Positions 46,101 to 60,400 of a stretch of 64,000 bases of DNA are shown one piece after another. Under the pieces are notes generated by a model, which was given only the letters and a program-made list of their open reading frames with translations, was not told the origin of the DNA and did not search any database. The position numbers and the translations under genes are program-made. The stretch comes from Hypericum androsaemum (lineage: Eukaryota; Streptophyta; Magnoliopsida; Malpighiales; Hypericaceae): contig OZ023190.1 in NCBI GenBank assembly GCA_963995505.1, forward strand, positions 19,701,877 to 19,765,876. Reading direction: 5' to 3'. How positions within the stretch are numbered: position 1 is the first letter of the stretch; each line of letters starts with the position of its first letter.

Positions 46101-46967
46101 TGATTCAATATTGATTCATATTGAGTCAAATTGAGTTATCTTGATTCATATGAAGTCATATTGATTCATATGGAGTCATATTGAGTTATTTGGAGTCATA
46201 TGGAGTCATATTCATTCATATAAAGTCATATTGAGTTATATTCATTCATATGGAGTCATATTGGGTCATATTTGGTCAAATTGATGCATATTGAGTCATA
46301 TTGAGTCATACTTAGTCATATTGAATCTTATTATTAAGTCATATTGATTCATATGGAGTCATATTGAGTCATATGATTCATATTGAGTTATATTGATTCA
46401 TATTGAGTTATATTAATTCATATTGAGTCATATTGAGTCATATTGAATTATATTGAGTCATTTTGAGTCATATTGATTCATATTAAGTCATATTAGATCT
46501 TATTGAGTCAAATTAAGTTATATTGATTCATATTGATTTATATTAATTTATATTGATTCTTATGATTCATATTGAGTCATATTGAGTCATTGTGAGTCAT
46601 ATTGAGCTATATTAATTCATTTGAAGTCATATTGAGCTATATTAATTCATATTGAGTCATATTGATTCATATTAAGTCATATTAGATCTTATTGAGTCAT
46701 ATTGATTTATATTGAGTCATATTGAGTTATATTATGTCATATTGATTCATATCATTCAAATTGAGTCATATTGATTCGTATTAAGTCATATTAGTTCATA
46801 TTGAGTCATAAAGAATCATATTGAGTGATATTGAGTAAGATTGATTCATATTTAGTCATATTGATTCAATTGGAGTCATATTCATTCATATTGAATCATA
46901 TTGAGTCATATGTATTCATATTGAGTCATATTGAGCCATATTGATTCATATCGAGCCATATTAGGGT
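43127..46967 (+). repeat. Decanucleotide satellite A, main part
   Basis: About 3.8 kb of 10-bp units, consensus TCATATTGA(G/T). The T/G choice at the last base and occasional 8-9 bp units create variant patterns. A variant block with GATTCAATATTGATTCAT recurs near 44416, 45207 and 46104, a hint of a roughly 0.8-0.9 kb higher-order unit. No coding signal. Confidence 0.95.
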
Positions 46968-47331
46968 TTATGGTTTAGGGTTTAGGGTTTGGGGGGTTTC
47001 GGGGGTTTAGGGTTTGGGGTTTGGGGTTCAGGGTTCGGGTTCGGGGTTAGGGATTGGGGTTTGGTTTTCAGGGTTCAGGGTTCGGGGTTCGGGGTTCGGG
47101 TTCGGGGTTCGGGTTTAGGGGTTGGGGTTTGGGGTTGCGGGTTTAGGGGTTCGAGGTTTGGGTTTGGGTTCGAGATTCGGGGTTCAAGGTTTGGGTTTCG
47201 GGGTTTGGGTTGCAGGGTTCAGGTTTGGTGTTCCGGGTTTGGGATTTGGGGTTTGGGGTTCGAGGTTTGGGATTCGGGGTTCGGGGGTGGGGTTCGGGTT
47301 AGGGTTTGGGGTTTAAGGTTTAGGGTTTAGG
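46968..47331 (+). repeat. Degenerate telomere-like repeats (TTTAGGG and variants)
   Basis: Heptamer-based tract with TTTAGGG, TTTGGGG, TTCGGGG and TTCAGGG variants, best TTTAGGG matches at both ends. Interstitial, since satellite and LINE sequence follow. Gly/Phe/Val-rich open frames here are a product of the repeat. Confidence 0.88.
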
Positions 47332-48420
47332 TTTTTTTTTTTGAGAGAAAAGAGAATCACATAAATAAAAGAAAAGAGTACAAAGCAAAACCAAAGAACC
47401 TACAACCTACCCCTAAGAAGGGGTTGGGGTCCTTAGATCAATAGATCCAGAGAGAGCCTGAAAACTCTAAATCCTACTCCGCTGAATCCCACAGGACGGG
47501 CAGTCAGAGTGACGATCCAAACGAATAGGTTAGGAAAACGTCGCCTAACAGCTGCCCCAGCTGAACCCACAAATCAGCAGTCTGGGGGCCCTGCAATCAG
47601 ACAACAGCCCATAAGCAAGGAGCCTAAAGACCTAGCCTTGCGGTAACCCTGCAAGGGACCGCCCATCCACCCACCACGAGAAGAGAAACCGAACACCTAA
47701 TGTGAACAGTTGCAACTGGGGGCCTCTGTAAAAAACCCTGTCACCGCCACACGACAAGGAAAAAGAGCACCAAAAAACCGTTAATGCTGCAAAGACCTAT
47801 TACAACCAGTAAGGTAGAAAAGTAGAACCAAGTAGCATTAGCAATCATGGCCTCACGAACTGATAGAAAGGCATCCCGGACAGGTCCCGCCCAACGTGCC
47901 TCAGGAGTGCATCAGGCATATTCGGCCAGAAGCCCTCCACCTGCAACTTGGTCAGTGCATCAGCAGCGGAGTTGCCTTCCCTGTAGATATGAGAGACATA
48001 AAAAGTCATCAATCGAAGCCTAACAAGCACCTGGAGCTAGCGATTCCGGAAGAGCCACGGCACCTCCAACCTACGAGACTGAAGAAGCCAAAAAAAAAAA
48101 GTAGAATCCGTCTCCAACCACAGCCGCCACCACCCCTATCAAAGGCAATCTCTACCTCCAAAAAAGTCATCGCAAGTTTGGCCTCAAAAGCATAGCCAAT
48201 CCCCAGCTGATTAACAAAACAGCCCTGGACAAAGCCCCGATGATTCTGAAAGAGCCCCGCAGCTGTTGAATCACCAGGAGCCCCCGCTGCACTCCCATCC
48301 GTATTACACTTCATCCACCCAGAAGGCGGACAATGCCAGAAAACCTTCTTGATGACCGGGGCACGACCAGGACGCCAAGACACCCAAAAAGTTTCCACAA
48401 TCCTGTGCTCCGCAGGCATT
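47332..48420 (-). mobile_element. 5'-truncated LINE (non-LTR retrotransposon) with RNase H
   Basis: On the plus strand it starts with a run of T (47332-47342), i.e. a poly(A) tail for a minus-strand element. Upstream on the minus strand are about 500 bp of 3' UTR, then the RNase H domain region, ending at 48420 where satellite begins. Truncation at the 5' end is normal for LINEs. I could not find a clear target duplication. Confidence 0.75.
47845..48419 (-). pseudogene. LINE-type RNase H (RVT_3) domain, frameshifted
   Basis: The frame 48419-48009 encodes WMKCNTDGSAAGAPGDSTAA and GLFQNHRG, the start of a plant LINE RNase H with its first catalytic Asp (TDG), and EAKLAMTFLEVEIA for the Glu helix. 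The expected WLETDS (second Asp) is present only in another frame near 48100, beside a run of 11 A, so a frameshift has occurred. The C-terminal part resumes in a third frame (48030-47845): FYVSHIYREGNSAADALTKL and GLPFYQF-like MPFYQFVRP. The element's RNase H would remove RNA during reverse transcription; here it is broken. Confidence 0.85.
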
Positions 48421-51400
48421 TTTCATGCATTTTTTTTCCTTTTCATGCCTTTTCTAGCCTTTTCATGCATTTTCTTGCCTGTTCATGCATTTTCTTGCCT
48501 TTTCATGCATTTTTTTGCATTTTCATGCATTTTCTTGCCATTTCATGCCTTTTCTTGCCTTTTCATGCCTTTTCATGCCTTTTCATGCCTTTTCTTGCCT
48601 TTTCTTACCTTTTCATGCCTTTTCATGACTTTTCTTGCCATTTCATGCCTTTTTATGACTTTGCTTGCCTTTTCATGCCTTTTCTTCCCTTTTCATGCCT
48701 TTTCTTGCATTTTCATTCCTTTTTTGCCTTTCCATGCCTTTTCTTGCATTTTCATGCCTTTTCATGACTTTTCTTGCCTTTTCTTGCATTTTCATACCTT
48801 TTCTTGCCTTTTCATGCATTTTCTTGCCATTTCATGCATTTTCATGCCTTTTCATGCCTTTTCTTACCTTTTCATGCTTTTTCTTTCCTTTTCTTGTATT
48901 TTCATGCCTTTTCTTGCCTTTTCATGCCTTTTCTTGCCTTTTTTTTCCTTTTCTTGCATTTTCATGCCTTTTCAAGCCTTTTCTTGCCTTTTTATGCCTT
49001 TTCATGCCTTTTCATGACTTTTCTTACCTTTTCATGCCTTTTCTTGCCTTTTCTTGCCTTTTCATGTCTTTTCATGACTTTTTTTGCCTTTTCATGTCTA
49101 TTCATGCCTTTTCTTTCCTTTTCATGCCTTTTCTCGCCTTTTCATGCCTTTTCTTACCTTTTCTTGCCTTTTCTTGCCTTTTCATGCCTTTTCTTGCCTT
49201 TTCATAACATTTCTTGCCTTTTCATGCCTTTTCATGCCTTTTCATGACTTTTCTTGCCTTTTCTTACCTTTCATGCCTTTTCTTGCCTTTTCATGCCTTT
49301 TCTTACCTTTTTATGCCTTCTCATGCATTTTCTTACCTTTTCATGCCTTTTCATACCTTTTCATGCATTTTTTTGTCTTTTCATGCCTTTTCATGACTTT
49401 TCTTGCCTTTTCATTCCTTTTCATGCCTTTTCATGCCTTTTCTTGCATTTTCTTTCCTTTTCTTGCCTTTTCATGCCCTTTCTTGCCTTTTCTTGCCTTT
49501 TAATGCCTTTTTTTGCCTTTTCTTGCATTTTTATACCTTTTCATGCCTTTTCATGCCTTTTCATGCCTTTTCTTGCCTTTTCATGCCTTTTCATGATTTT
49601 TCATGATTTTTCTTACCTTTTCATGCCTTTTCATGACTTTTCATGCCTTTTCATGCCTTTTCATGATTTTTCTTACCTTTTCATGCCTTTTCATGACTTT
49701 TCATGCCTTTTCATGCCTTTTCATGCCTTTTCTTGCCTTTTCATGCCTTTTCATGCCTTTTCTTTCCTTTTCTTGCCTTTTCATGCCTTTTCTTCCCTTT
49801 TCATGCCTTTTCATGCCTTTCTTGACTTTTCATGCCTTTTCATGCCTTTTCTTGCCTTTTCATGCCTTTTCTTACCTTTTCATGCCTTTTCTTTCCTTTT
49901 CTTGCCTTTTCATGCCTTTTCTTTCCTTTTCTTGCCTTTTCATGCCTTTTCTTGCCTTTTCATGCCTTTTCTTGCCTTCTCTTGCATTTTCATGCCTTTT
50001 CATGCCTTTTCTTGCCTTTTTATGCCTTTTCTTGCCTTTTCATGCCTTTTCTTGCCTTTTCTTGCCTTTTCATGCCTTTTCTTGCCTTTTCATGCCTTTT
50101 CATGACTTTTCTTACCCTTTCATGCCTTTTCTTGCCTTTTCTTACCCTTTCATGCCTTTTCTTGCCTTTTCATGCCTTTTCTTACCTTTTCATGCCTTTT
50201 CATGCCTTTTCTTGCCTTTTCTTGCCTTTTCATGCATTTTCTTACCTTTTCATGCGTTTCATACCTTTTCATGCATTTTTTTTGCCTTTTCATGCCTTTT
50301 CATGACTTTTCTTGCCTTTTCATTCCTTTTCATAACTTTTCTTGCCTTTTCATTCCTTTTCATGCCTTTTCTTGCCTTTTCATGCCTTTTCTTGCATTTT
50401 CTTTCCTTTTCTTGCCTTTTCATGCCCTTTCTTGCCTTTTCTTGCCTTTTAATGCATTTTTTTGCCTTTTCTTGCATTTTCATACCTTTTCATGCCATTT
50501 CATGCCTTTTCTTGCCTTTTCATGCCTTTTCATGCCTTTTCTTGCCTTTTCATGCCTTTTCTTGCCTTTTCTTGCCTTTTCATGCCTTTTCATGATTTTT
50601 CTTACCTTTTCATGCCTTTTCATGACTTTTCATGCCTTTTCATGCCTTTTCATGCCTTTTCTTGCCTTTTCATGCCTTTTCATGCCTTTTCTTTCCTTTT
50701 CTTGCCTTTTCATGCCTTTTCATCCCTTTTCATGCCTTTTCATGCCTTTTCATGCCTTTCTTGACTTTTCATGCCTTTTCATGCCTTTTCTTGCCTTTTC
50801 ATGCCTTTTCTTACCTTTTCATGCCTTTTCTTTCCTTTTCTTGCCTTTTCATGCCTTTTCTTGCCTTTTCATGCCTTTTCTTGCCTTTTCATGCCTTTTC
50901 TTACCTTTTCATGCCTTTTCTTGCCTTTTCATGCCTTTTCATGCCTTTTCATGCCTTTTCATGACTTTTCTTGCCTTTTCTTACCCTTTCATGCCTTTTC
51001 TTGCCTTTTCTTACCCTTTCATGCCTTTTCTTGCCTTTTCATGCCTTTTCATGACTTTTCTTGCCTTTTCATGCCTTTTCTTTCCTTTTCTTGCCTTTTC
51101 ATGCCTTTTCTTCCCTTTTCATGCCTTTTCATGGCTTTCTTGACTTTTCATGCCTTTTCATGCCTTTTCTTGCCTTTTCATGCCTTTTCTTACCTTTTCA
51201 TGCCTTTTCTTTCCTTTTCTTTCCTTTTCATGCCTTTTCTTTCCTTTTCTTGCCTTTTCATACCTTTTCTTGCCTTTTCATGCCTTTTCTTGCCTTTTTA
51301 TGCCTTTTCATGCCTTTTCTTGCCTTTTCATGCCTTTTCTTGCCTTTTCATGCCTTTTCTTGCCTTTTCTTGCCTTTTCATGCCTTTTCTTGCCTTTTCA

Positions 51401-54400
51401 TGCCTTTTCATGACTTTTCTTGCCTTTTCTTACCCTTTCATGCCTTTTCTTGCCTTTTCTTACCCTTTCTTACCTTTTCTTGCCTTTTCATGCCTTTTCT
51501 TACCTTTTCATGCCTTTTCATGCCTTTTCTTGCCTTTTCATGCATTTTCTTACCTTTTCATGCCTTTTCTTGCCATTTCATACCTTTTCATGCATTTTTT
51601 TGCCTTTTCATGCCTTTTCATGACTTTTCTTGCCTTTTCATGCCTTTTCATGACTTTTCATGCCTTTTCATGCCTTTTCTTGCCTTTTCATGCCTTTTCT
51701 TGCATTTTCTTTCCTTTTCTTGCCTTTTCATGCTTTTTCTTGCCTTTTCTTGCATTTTCATACCTTTTCTTGCCTTTTCATGCCTTTTCATGCCTTTTCA
51801 TGCCTTTTCATGCCTTTTCTTGCCTTTTCTTGCCTTTTCATGCCTTTTCATGACTTTTCTTGCCTTTTCATGCCTTTTCATGCCTTTTCTTGCCTTTTCA
51901 TGACTTTTCTTACCTTTTCATGCCTTTTCTTGCCTTTTCTTGCCTTTTCATGCCTTTTCATTACTTTTCTTGCCTTTTCATGCCTTTTCATGCCTTTTCT
52001 TGCCTTTTCTTGCCTTTTCTTTCCTTTTCATGCCTTTTCTTTACTTTTCTTGCCTTTTCATGCGTTTTCTTTCCTTTTCATGCCTTTTCATGCCTTTTCT
52101 TGCCTTTTCATGCCTTTTCTTGCCTTTTCATGCCTTTTCATGCCTTTTCTTGCCTTTTCATGCCTTTTCATGCCTTTTCTTACCTTTTCATGCCTTTTCT
52201 TTCCTTTTCTTGCCTTGCATTTTCATGCCTTTTCATGCCTTTTCATGCCTTTTCATGCCTTTTCATGACTTTTCTTACCTTTTCTTGCCTTTTCATGACT
52301 TTTTTTGCCTTTTCATGTCTCTTCATGCCTTTTCATGCATTTTCTTGCCTTTTCATGAGTTTTCTTTCCTTTTCATGCCTTTTCATGCCTTTTCTCGCCT
52401 TTTTATGCCTTTTCTTACCTTTTCTTGCCATTTCTTACCTTTTCATGCCTTTTCTTGCCTTTTCATGCCTTTGCATGACTTTTCTTACCTTTTCATGACT
52501 TTTCTTGCCTTTTCTTACCTTTTCATGCCTTTTCTTGCCTTTTCATGCCTTTTCTTGCCTTTTCTTTCCTTTTCATGCATTTTCTTACCTTTTCATGCCT
52601 TTTCATACCTTTTCATGCATTTTTTTGCCTTTTCATGCCTTTTCATGCCTTTTCATGACTTTTCTTGCCTTTTCATTCCTTTTCATGCCTTTTCTTGCCT
52701 TTTCAAGCCTTTTCTTGCATTTTCTTTCCTTTTCTTGCCTTTTCATGCCTTTTCTTGCCTTTTCTTGCCTTTTAATGCCTTTTCTTGCCATTTCTTGCAT
52801 TTTCATACCTTTTCATGCCTTTTCATGCCTTTTCTTGCCTTTTCATGCCTTTTCATGCCTTTTCTTGCCTTTTCTTTCCTTTTCATGCCTTTTCTCGCCA
52901 TTTCTTGCCTTTTCATGCCTTTTCATGATTTTTCTTGCCTTTTCATGCCTTTTCATGACTTTTCATGCCTTTTCATGCCTTTTCATGCCTTTTCTTGCCT
53001 TTTCATGCGTTTTCATGCGTTTTCATGCCTTTTCTTTCCTTTTCTTGCCTTTTTATGCCTTTTCTTCCCTTTTCATGCCTTTCTTGACTTTTCATGCCTT
53101 TTCTTACCTTTTCATGCCTTTTCTAACCTTTTCATGCCTTTTCTTTCCTTTCCTTGCCTTTTCTTTCCTTTTCTTGCCTTTTCATGCCTTTTCTTGCCTT
53201 TTCTTTCCTTTTCTCGCCTTTTCATGCCTTTTCATGCATTTTCTTGCCTTTTCATGCATTTTCTTGCCTTTTCATGCCTTTTCTTGGCTTTTCTTGCCTT
53301 TTCTTGCCTTTTCATCCATTTTCTTGCCTTTTCATGCCTTTTCATGACTTTTCATGCCTTTTCATGCCTTTTCTTGCCTTTTCATGCCTTTTCATGCCTT
53401 TTCATGCCTTTTCATGCCTTTTCATGCCTTTTCATGCCTTTTCATGCCTTTTCTTGCCTTTTCATGCCTTTTCTTGGCTTTTCTTGCCTTTTCTTGCCTT
53501 TTCATCCATTTTCTTGCCTTTTCATGCCTTTTCATGCCTTTTCATGCCTTTTCATGCCTTTTCATGCCTTTTCTTGCCTTTTCTTTCCTTTTCATGCCTT
53601 TTCTTGCCATTTCTTGCCTTTTCATGCCTTTTCATGATTTTTCTTGCCTTTTCATGCCTTTTCATGACTTTTCATGCCTTTTCATGCCTTTTCATGCCTT
53701 TTCTTGCCTTTTCATGCGTTTTCATGCGTTTTCATGCCTTTTCTTTCCTTTTCTTGCCTTTTCATGCCTTTTCTTACCTTTTCATGCCTTTTCATGCCTT
53801 TTCTTGCCTTTTCATGCGCTTTCTTACCTTTTCATGCCTTTTCTTGCCTTTTCATACCTTATCATGCATTTTTTTGCCTTTTCATGCCTTTTCATGCCTT
53901 TTCATGACTTTTCTTGCCTTTTCATGCCTTTTTATGACTTTTCTTGCCTTTTCATGCCTTTTCATGCCTTTTCTTGCCTTTTCATGCCTTTTCTTGCATT
54001 TTCTTTCCTTTCTTGCATTTTCTTGCCTTTTTATGCCTTTTCTTGCATTTTCATACCTTTTCTTGCCTTTTCATGCCTTTTCATGCCTTTTCTTGCCTTT
54101 TCATGCCTTTTCTTGCCTTTTCTTGCCTTTTCTTGACTTTTCTTGCCTTTTCATGCCTTTTCATGACTTTTCATGCCTTTTCATGCCTTTTTATGCCTTT
54201 TCTTACCTTTTCATGCCTTTTCTTTCCTTTTCTTGCCTTTTCATACCTTTTCTTCCCTTTTCATGCCTTTTCATGCCTTTCTTGACTTTTCATGCCTTTT
54301 CATGCCTTTTCTTGCCTTTTCATGCCTTTTCTTACCTTTTCATGCCTTTTCTTTCCTTTTCATGCCTTTTCATGCCTTTTCTTGCCTTTTCATGCCTTTT

Positions 54401-57400
54401 CATACCTTTTCTTGCCTTTTCTTGCAATTTCATGCCTTTTCATGCCTTTTCTTTCCTTTTCATGCATTTTCTTGCCTTTTCATGCCTTTTCATGCCTTTT
54501 CATGACTTTTCTTACCTTTTCATGACTTTTCTTGCCTTTTCATGCCTTTTCATTACTTTTCTTGCCTTTTCATGCCTTTTCTTGCCTTTTCATGCATTTT
54601 CTTTCCTTTTCATGCCTTTTCATGCCTTTTCTTATCTTTTCATGCCTTTTCTTGCCTTTTCTTGCATTTTCATGCCTTTTCTTACCTTTTCATGCCTTTT
54701 CTTTCCTTTTCTTGCCTTTTCTTTCCTTTTCTTGCCTTTTAATGCCTTTTTTTGCATTTTCTTGCATTTTCATACCTTTTCATGCCTTTTCATACCTTTT
54801 CTTGCCTTTTCATGCCTTTTCATGCCTTTTCTTGCCTTTTCTTGCCTTTTCATGCCTTTTCATGCCTTTTCATGATTTTTCTTACCTTTTCATGCCTTTT
54901 CATGCCTTTTCATGACTTTTCATGCCTTTTCATGCCTTTTCATGCCTTTTCTTTCCTTTTCTTGCCTTTTCATGCCTTTTCTTCCCTTTTCATGCCTTTT
55001 CATGCCTTTCTTGACTTTTCAAGCCTTTTCATGCCTTTTCTTGCCTTTTCATGCCTTTTCTTACCTTTTCATGCCTTTTCTTTCCTTTTCTTGCCTTTTC
55101 ATGCCTTTTCTTACCTTTTCATGCCTTTTCATGCCTTTTCTTGCCTTTTCATGCCTTTTCTTGCCTTTTCATACCTTTTCTTGCCTTTTCTTGCCTTTTC
55201 ATGCCTTTTCTTGCCTTTTCATGAATTTTCTTGCCTTTTCTTACCCTTTCATGCCTTTTCTTGCCTTTTCTTACCCTTTCTTACCTTTTCTTGCCTTTTC
55301 ATGCCTTTTCTTACCTTTTCATGCCTTTTCATTCCTTTTCTTGCCTTTTCATGCATTTTCTTACCTTTTCATGCCTTTTCTTGCCATTTCATACCTTTTC
55401 ATAAATTTTTTTGCCTTTTCATGCCTTTTCATGACTTTTCTTGCCTTTTCATGCCTTTTCATGACTTTTCATGCCTTTTCATGCCTTTTCTTGCCTTTTC
55501 ATGCCTTTTCTTGCATTTTCTTTCCTTTTCTTGCCTTTTCATGCCTTTTCTTGCATTTTCTTGCCTTTTTATGCTTTTTCTTGCCTTTTCTTGCATTTTC
55601 ATACCTTTTCTTGCCTTTTCATGCCTTTTCATGCCTTTTCATGCCTTTTCTTGCCTTTTCATGCCTTTTCTTACCTTTTCTTGCCTTTTCTTTCCTTTTC
55701 TTGCCTTTTCATGCCTTTTCTTCCCTTTCCATGCCTTTTCATGCCTTTCTTGACTTTTCATGCCTTTTCATGCCTTTTCTTGCCTTTTCATGCCTTTTCT
55801 TACCTTTTCATGCATTTTCTTTCCTTTTCTTGCCTTTTCATGCCTTTTCTTGCCTTTTCTTGCCTTTTCATGTCTTTTCATGCCTTTTCTTGCCTTTTTT
55901 TTCATTTTCATGCCTTTTCTTGCCTTTTCATGACTTTTCTTACCTTTTCATGCCTTTTCTTGCCTTTTCTTGCCTTTTCATGCCTTTTCATTACTTTTCT
56001 TGCCTTTTCATGCCTTTTCATGCCTTTTCTTGCCTTTTCTTGCCTTTTCTTGCCTTTTCATGCCTTTTCTTTACTTTTCTTGCCTTTTCATGCGTTTTCT
56101 TTCCTTTTCATGCCTTTTCATGCCTTTTCTTGCCTTTTCATGCCTTTTCTTGCCTTTTCTTGCCTTTTCATGCCTTTTCTTGCCTTTTCATGCCTTTTCA
56201 TGCCTTTTCTTACCTTTTCATGCCTTTTCTTTCCTTTTCTTGCCTTTTCTTGCATTTTCATGCCTTTTCATGCTTTTTCATGCCTTTTCATGCCTTTTCA
56301 TGACTTTTCTTACCTTTTCTTGCCTTTTCATGACTTTTTTTGCCTTTTCATGTCTCTTCATGCCTTTTCTTGCCTTTTCATGCATTTTCTTGCCTTTTCA
56401 TGAGTTTTCTTTCCTTTTCATGCCTTTTCATGCCTTTTCTCGCCTTTTTACGCCTTTTCTTACCTTTTCTTGCCTTTTCTTACCTTTTCATGCCTTTTCA
56501 TGCCTTTGCATGACTTTTCTTACCTTTTCATGCCTTTTCATGACTTTTCTTGCCTTTTCTTACCTTTTCATGCCTTTTCTTGCCTTTTCATGCCTTTTCT
56601 TACCTTTTCATGCCTTTTCATGCCTTTTCTTGCCTTTTCTTTCCTTTTCATGCATTTTCTTACCTTTTCATGCCTTTTCATACCTTTTCATGCATTTTTT
56701 TGCCTTTTCATGCCTTTTCATGCCTTTTCATGACTTTTCTTGCCTTTTCATGCCTTTTCATGACTTTTCTTGCCTTTTCATTCCTTTTCATGCCTTTTCT
56801 TGCCTTTTCATGCCTTTTCTTGCATTTTCTTTCCTTTTCTTGCCTTTTCATGCCTTTTCTTGCCTTTTCTTGCCTTTTAATGCCTTTTCTTGCCTTTTCT
56901 TGCATTTTCATACCTTTTCATGCCTTTTCATGCCTTTTCTTTCCTTTTCATGCCTTTTCATGCCTTTTCTTGCCTTTTCTTTCCTTTTCATGCCTTTTCT
57001 TGCCTTTTCTTGCCTTTTCATGCCTTTTCATGCCTTTTCATGATTTTTCTTGCCTTTTCATGCCTTTTCATGACTTTTCATGCCTTTTCATGCCTTTTCT
57101 TGCCTTTTCATGCGTTTTCATGCCTTTTCTTTCCTTTTCTTGCCTTTTCATGCCTTTTCTTCCCTTTTCATGCCTTTCTTCACTTTTCATGCCTTTCCTT
57201 GCCTTTTCATGCCTTTTCTAACCTTTTCATGCCTTTTCTTTCCTTTCCTTGCCTTTTCTTTCCTTTTCTTGCCTTTTCATGCCTTTTCTTGCCTTTTCTT
57301 TCCTTTTCTTGCCTTTTCATGCCTTTTCATGCATTTTCTTGCCTTTTCATGCATTTTCTTGCCTTTTCATGCCTTTTCTTGGCTTTTCTTGGCTTTTCAT

Positions 57401-60400
57401 CCCTTTTCATGCCTTTTCTTGCCTTTTCATGACTTTTCTTGCCTTTTCATGCCTTTTCATGCCTTTTCTTGCCTTTTCATGACTTTTCATGCCTTTTCAT
57501 GCCTTTTCATGACTTTTCTTGCCTTTTCTTACCTTTTCATGCCTTTTCTTGCCTTTTCATGCCTTTTCTTACCTTTTCATGCCTTTTTATGCCTTTTCTT
57601 GCCTTTTCATGCATTTTCTTACCTTTTCATGCCTTTTCTTGCCTTTTCATACCTTATCATGCATTTTTTTGCCTTTTCATGCCTTTTCATGCCTTTTCAT
57701 GACTTTTCTTGCCTTTTCATGCCTTTTTATGACTTTTCTTGCCTTTTCATGCCTTTTCATGCCTTTTCTTGCCTTTTCATGCCTTTTCTTGCATTTTCTT
57801 TCCTTTTCTTTCCTTTCTTGCATTTTCTTGCCTTTTTATGCCTTTTCTTGCCTTTTCTTGCATTTTCATACCTTTTCTTGCCTTTTCATGCCTTTTCTTG
57901 CCTTTTCATGCCTTTTCATGCCTTTTCTTGCCTTTTCTTGACTTTTCTTGCCTTTTCATGCCTTTTCATGACTTTTCATGCCTTTTCATGCCTTTTCATG
58001 CCTTTTTATGCCTTTTCTTACCTTTTCATGCCTTTTCTTTCCTTTTCTTGCCTTTTCATACCTTTTCTTCCCTTTTCATGCCTTTTCATGCCTTTCTTGA
58101 CTTTTCATGCCTTTTTATGCCTTTTCTTGCCTTTTCATGCCTTTTCTTACCTTTTCATGCCTTTTCTTTCCTTTTCTTGCCTTTTCATGCCTTTTCTTGC
58201 CTTTTCTTGCCTTTTCATGCCTTTTCATACCTTTTCTTGCCTTTTCTTGCAATTTCATGCCTTTTCATGCCTTTTCTTTCCTTTTCATGCCTTTTCTTGC
58301 CTTTTCATGCCTTTTCATGCCTTTTCATGACTTTTCTTACCTTTTCATGACTTTTCTTGCCTTTTCTTGCCTTTTCATGCCTTTTCATTACTTTTCTTGC
58401 CTTTTCATGCCTTTTCTTGCCTTTTCATGCATTTTCTTTCCTTTTCATGCCTTTTCATGCCTTTTCTTATCTTTTCTTGCATTTTCATGCCTTTTCTTGC
58501 ATTTTCATGCCTTTTCTTACCTTTTCATGCCTTTTCTTTCCTTTTCTTGCCTTTTCTTTCCTTTTCTTGCCTTTTAATGCCTTTTTTTGCCTTTTCTTGC
58601 ATTTTCATACTTTTTCATACCTTTTCTTGCCTTTTCATGCCTTTTCTTGCCTTTTCTTGCCTTTTCATGCCTTTTCATGATTTTTCTTACCTTTTCATGC
58701 CTTTTCATGACTTTTCATGCCTTTTCATGCCTTTTCATGCCTTTTCATGCCTTTTCTTTCCTTTTCTTGCCTTTTCATGCCTTTTCTTCCCTTTTCATGC
58801 CTTTTCATGCCTTTCTTGACTTTTCATGCCTTTTCATGCCTTTTCTTGCCTTTTCATGCCTTTTCTTACCTTTTCATGCCTTTTCTTTTCCTTTTCTTGC
58901 CTTTTCATGCCTTTTCTTTCCTTTTCTTGCCTTTTCATGCCTTTTCTTGCCTTTTCATGCCTTTTCTTGCCTTTCTTGCATTTTCATGCCTTTTCATGCC
59001 TTTTCATGCCTTTTCATGGCTTTCTTGCCTTTTCTTGCCTTTTCATGCCTTTTCATGCCTTTTCATGCCTTTTCATGAACTTTTCTTGCCTTTTCTTACC
59101 CTTTCATGCCTTTTCTTGCCTTTTCTTACCCTTTCATGCCTTTTCTTGTCTTTTCATGCCTTTTCTTACCTTTTCATGCCTTTTCATGCCTTTTCTTGCC
59201 TTTTCTTGCCTTTTCATGCATTTTCTTACCTTTTCATGCCTTTTCATACCTTTTCATGCATTTTTTTGCCTTTTCATGCCTTTTCATGCCTTTTCATGAC
59301 TTTTCTTGCCTTTTCATGCCTTTTCATGACTTTTCTTGCCTTTTCATTCCTTTTCATAACTTTTCTTGCCTTTTCATACCTTTTCATGCCTTTTCTTACC
59401 TTTTCATGCCTTTTCTTGCATTTTCTTTCCTTTTCTTGCCTTTTCATACCCTTTCTTGCCTTTTCTTGCCTTTTAATGCTTTTTTGCCTTTTCTTTCCTT
59501 TCTTGCCTTTTCATGCCTTTTCTTGCCTTTTCTTGCCTTTTCATAACCTTTCATGCCTTTTCTTCCCTTTTCATGCCTTTTCATGCCTTTCTTGACTTTT
59601 CATGCCTTTTCTTTCCTTTTCTTGCCTTTTCATACCTTTTCTTCCCTTTTTCATGCCTTTTCATGCCTTTCTTGACTTTTCATGCCTTTTCATGCCTTTT
59701 CTTGCCTTTTCATGCCTTTTCTTACCTTTTCATGCCTTTTCTTGCCTTTTCTTGCCTTTTCATGCCTTTTCATACCTTTTCTTGCCTTTTCTTGCAATTT
59801 CATGCCTTTTCATGCCTTTTCTTTCCATTTCATGCCTTTTCTTGCCTTTTCTTGCCTTTTAATGCCTTTTCATGCCTTTTCATGACTTTTCTTACCTTTT
59901 CATGACTTTTCTTGCCTTTTCTTGCCTTTTCATGCCTTTTCATTACTTTTCTTGCCTTTTCATGCCTTTTCTTGCCTTTTCATGCATTTTCTTTCCTTTT
60001 CATGCCTTTTCATGCCTTTTCTTATCTTTTCATGCCATTTCTTGCCTTTTCTTGCATTTTCATGCCTTTTCTTACCTTTTCATGCCTTTTCTTTCCTTTT
60101 CTTGCCTTTTCTTTCCTTTTCTTGCCTTTTAATGCCTTTTTTTGCCTTTTCTTGCATTTTCATACCTTTTCATGCCTTTTCATGCCTTTTCTTGCCTTTT
60201 CATGCCTTTTCATGCCTTTTCTTGCCTTTTCTTGCCTTTTCATGCCTTTTCTTGCCTTTTCTTGCCTTTTCATGCCCTTTTCATGATTTTTCTTACCTTT
60301 TCATGCCTTTCATGACTTTTCATGCCTTTTCATGCCTTTTCTTCCCTTTTCATGCCTTTTCATGCCTTTTCTTTCCTTTTCTTGCCTTTTCATGCCTTTT

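Noticed and set aside
46989..47330. Gly/Phe/Val-rich 113-codon open frame resembling a glycine-rich protein
   Set aside because: It is a translation of the degenerate telomere heptamer; no start context or splice structure supports a gene.
46968..47331. A true chromosome end
   Set aside because: The heptamers are strongly degenerate and are followed by more than 16 kb of other sequence, so the tract is interstitial.
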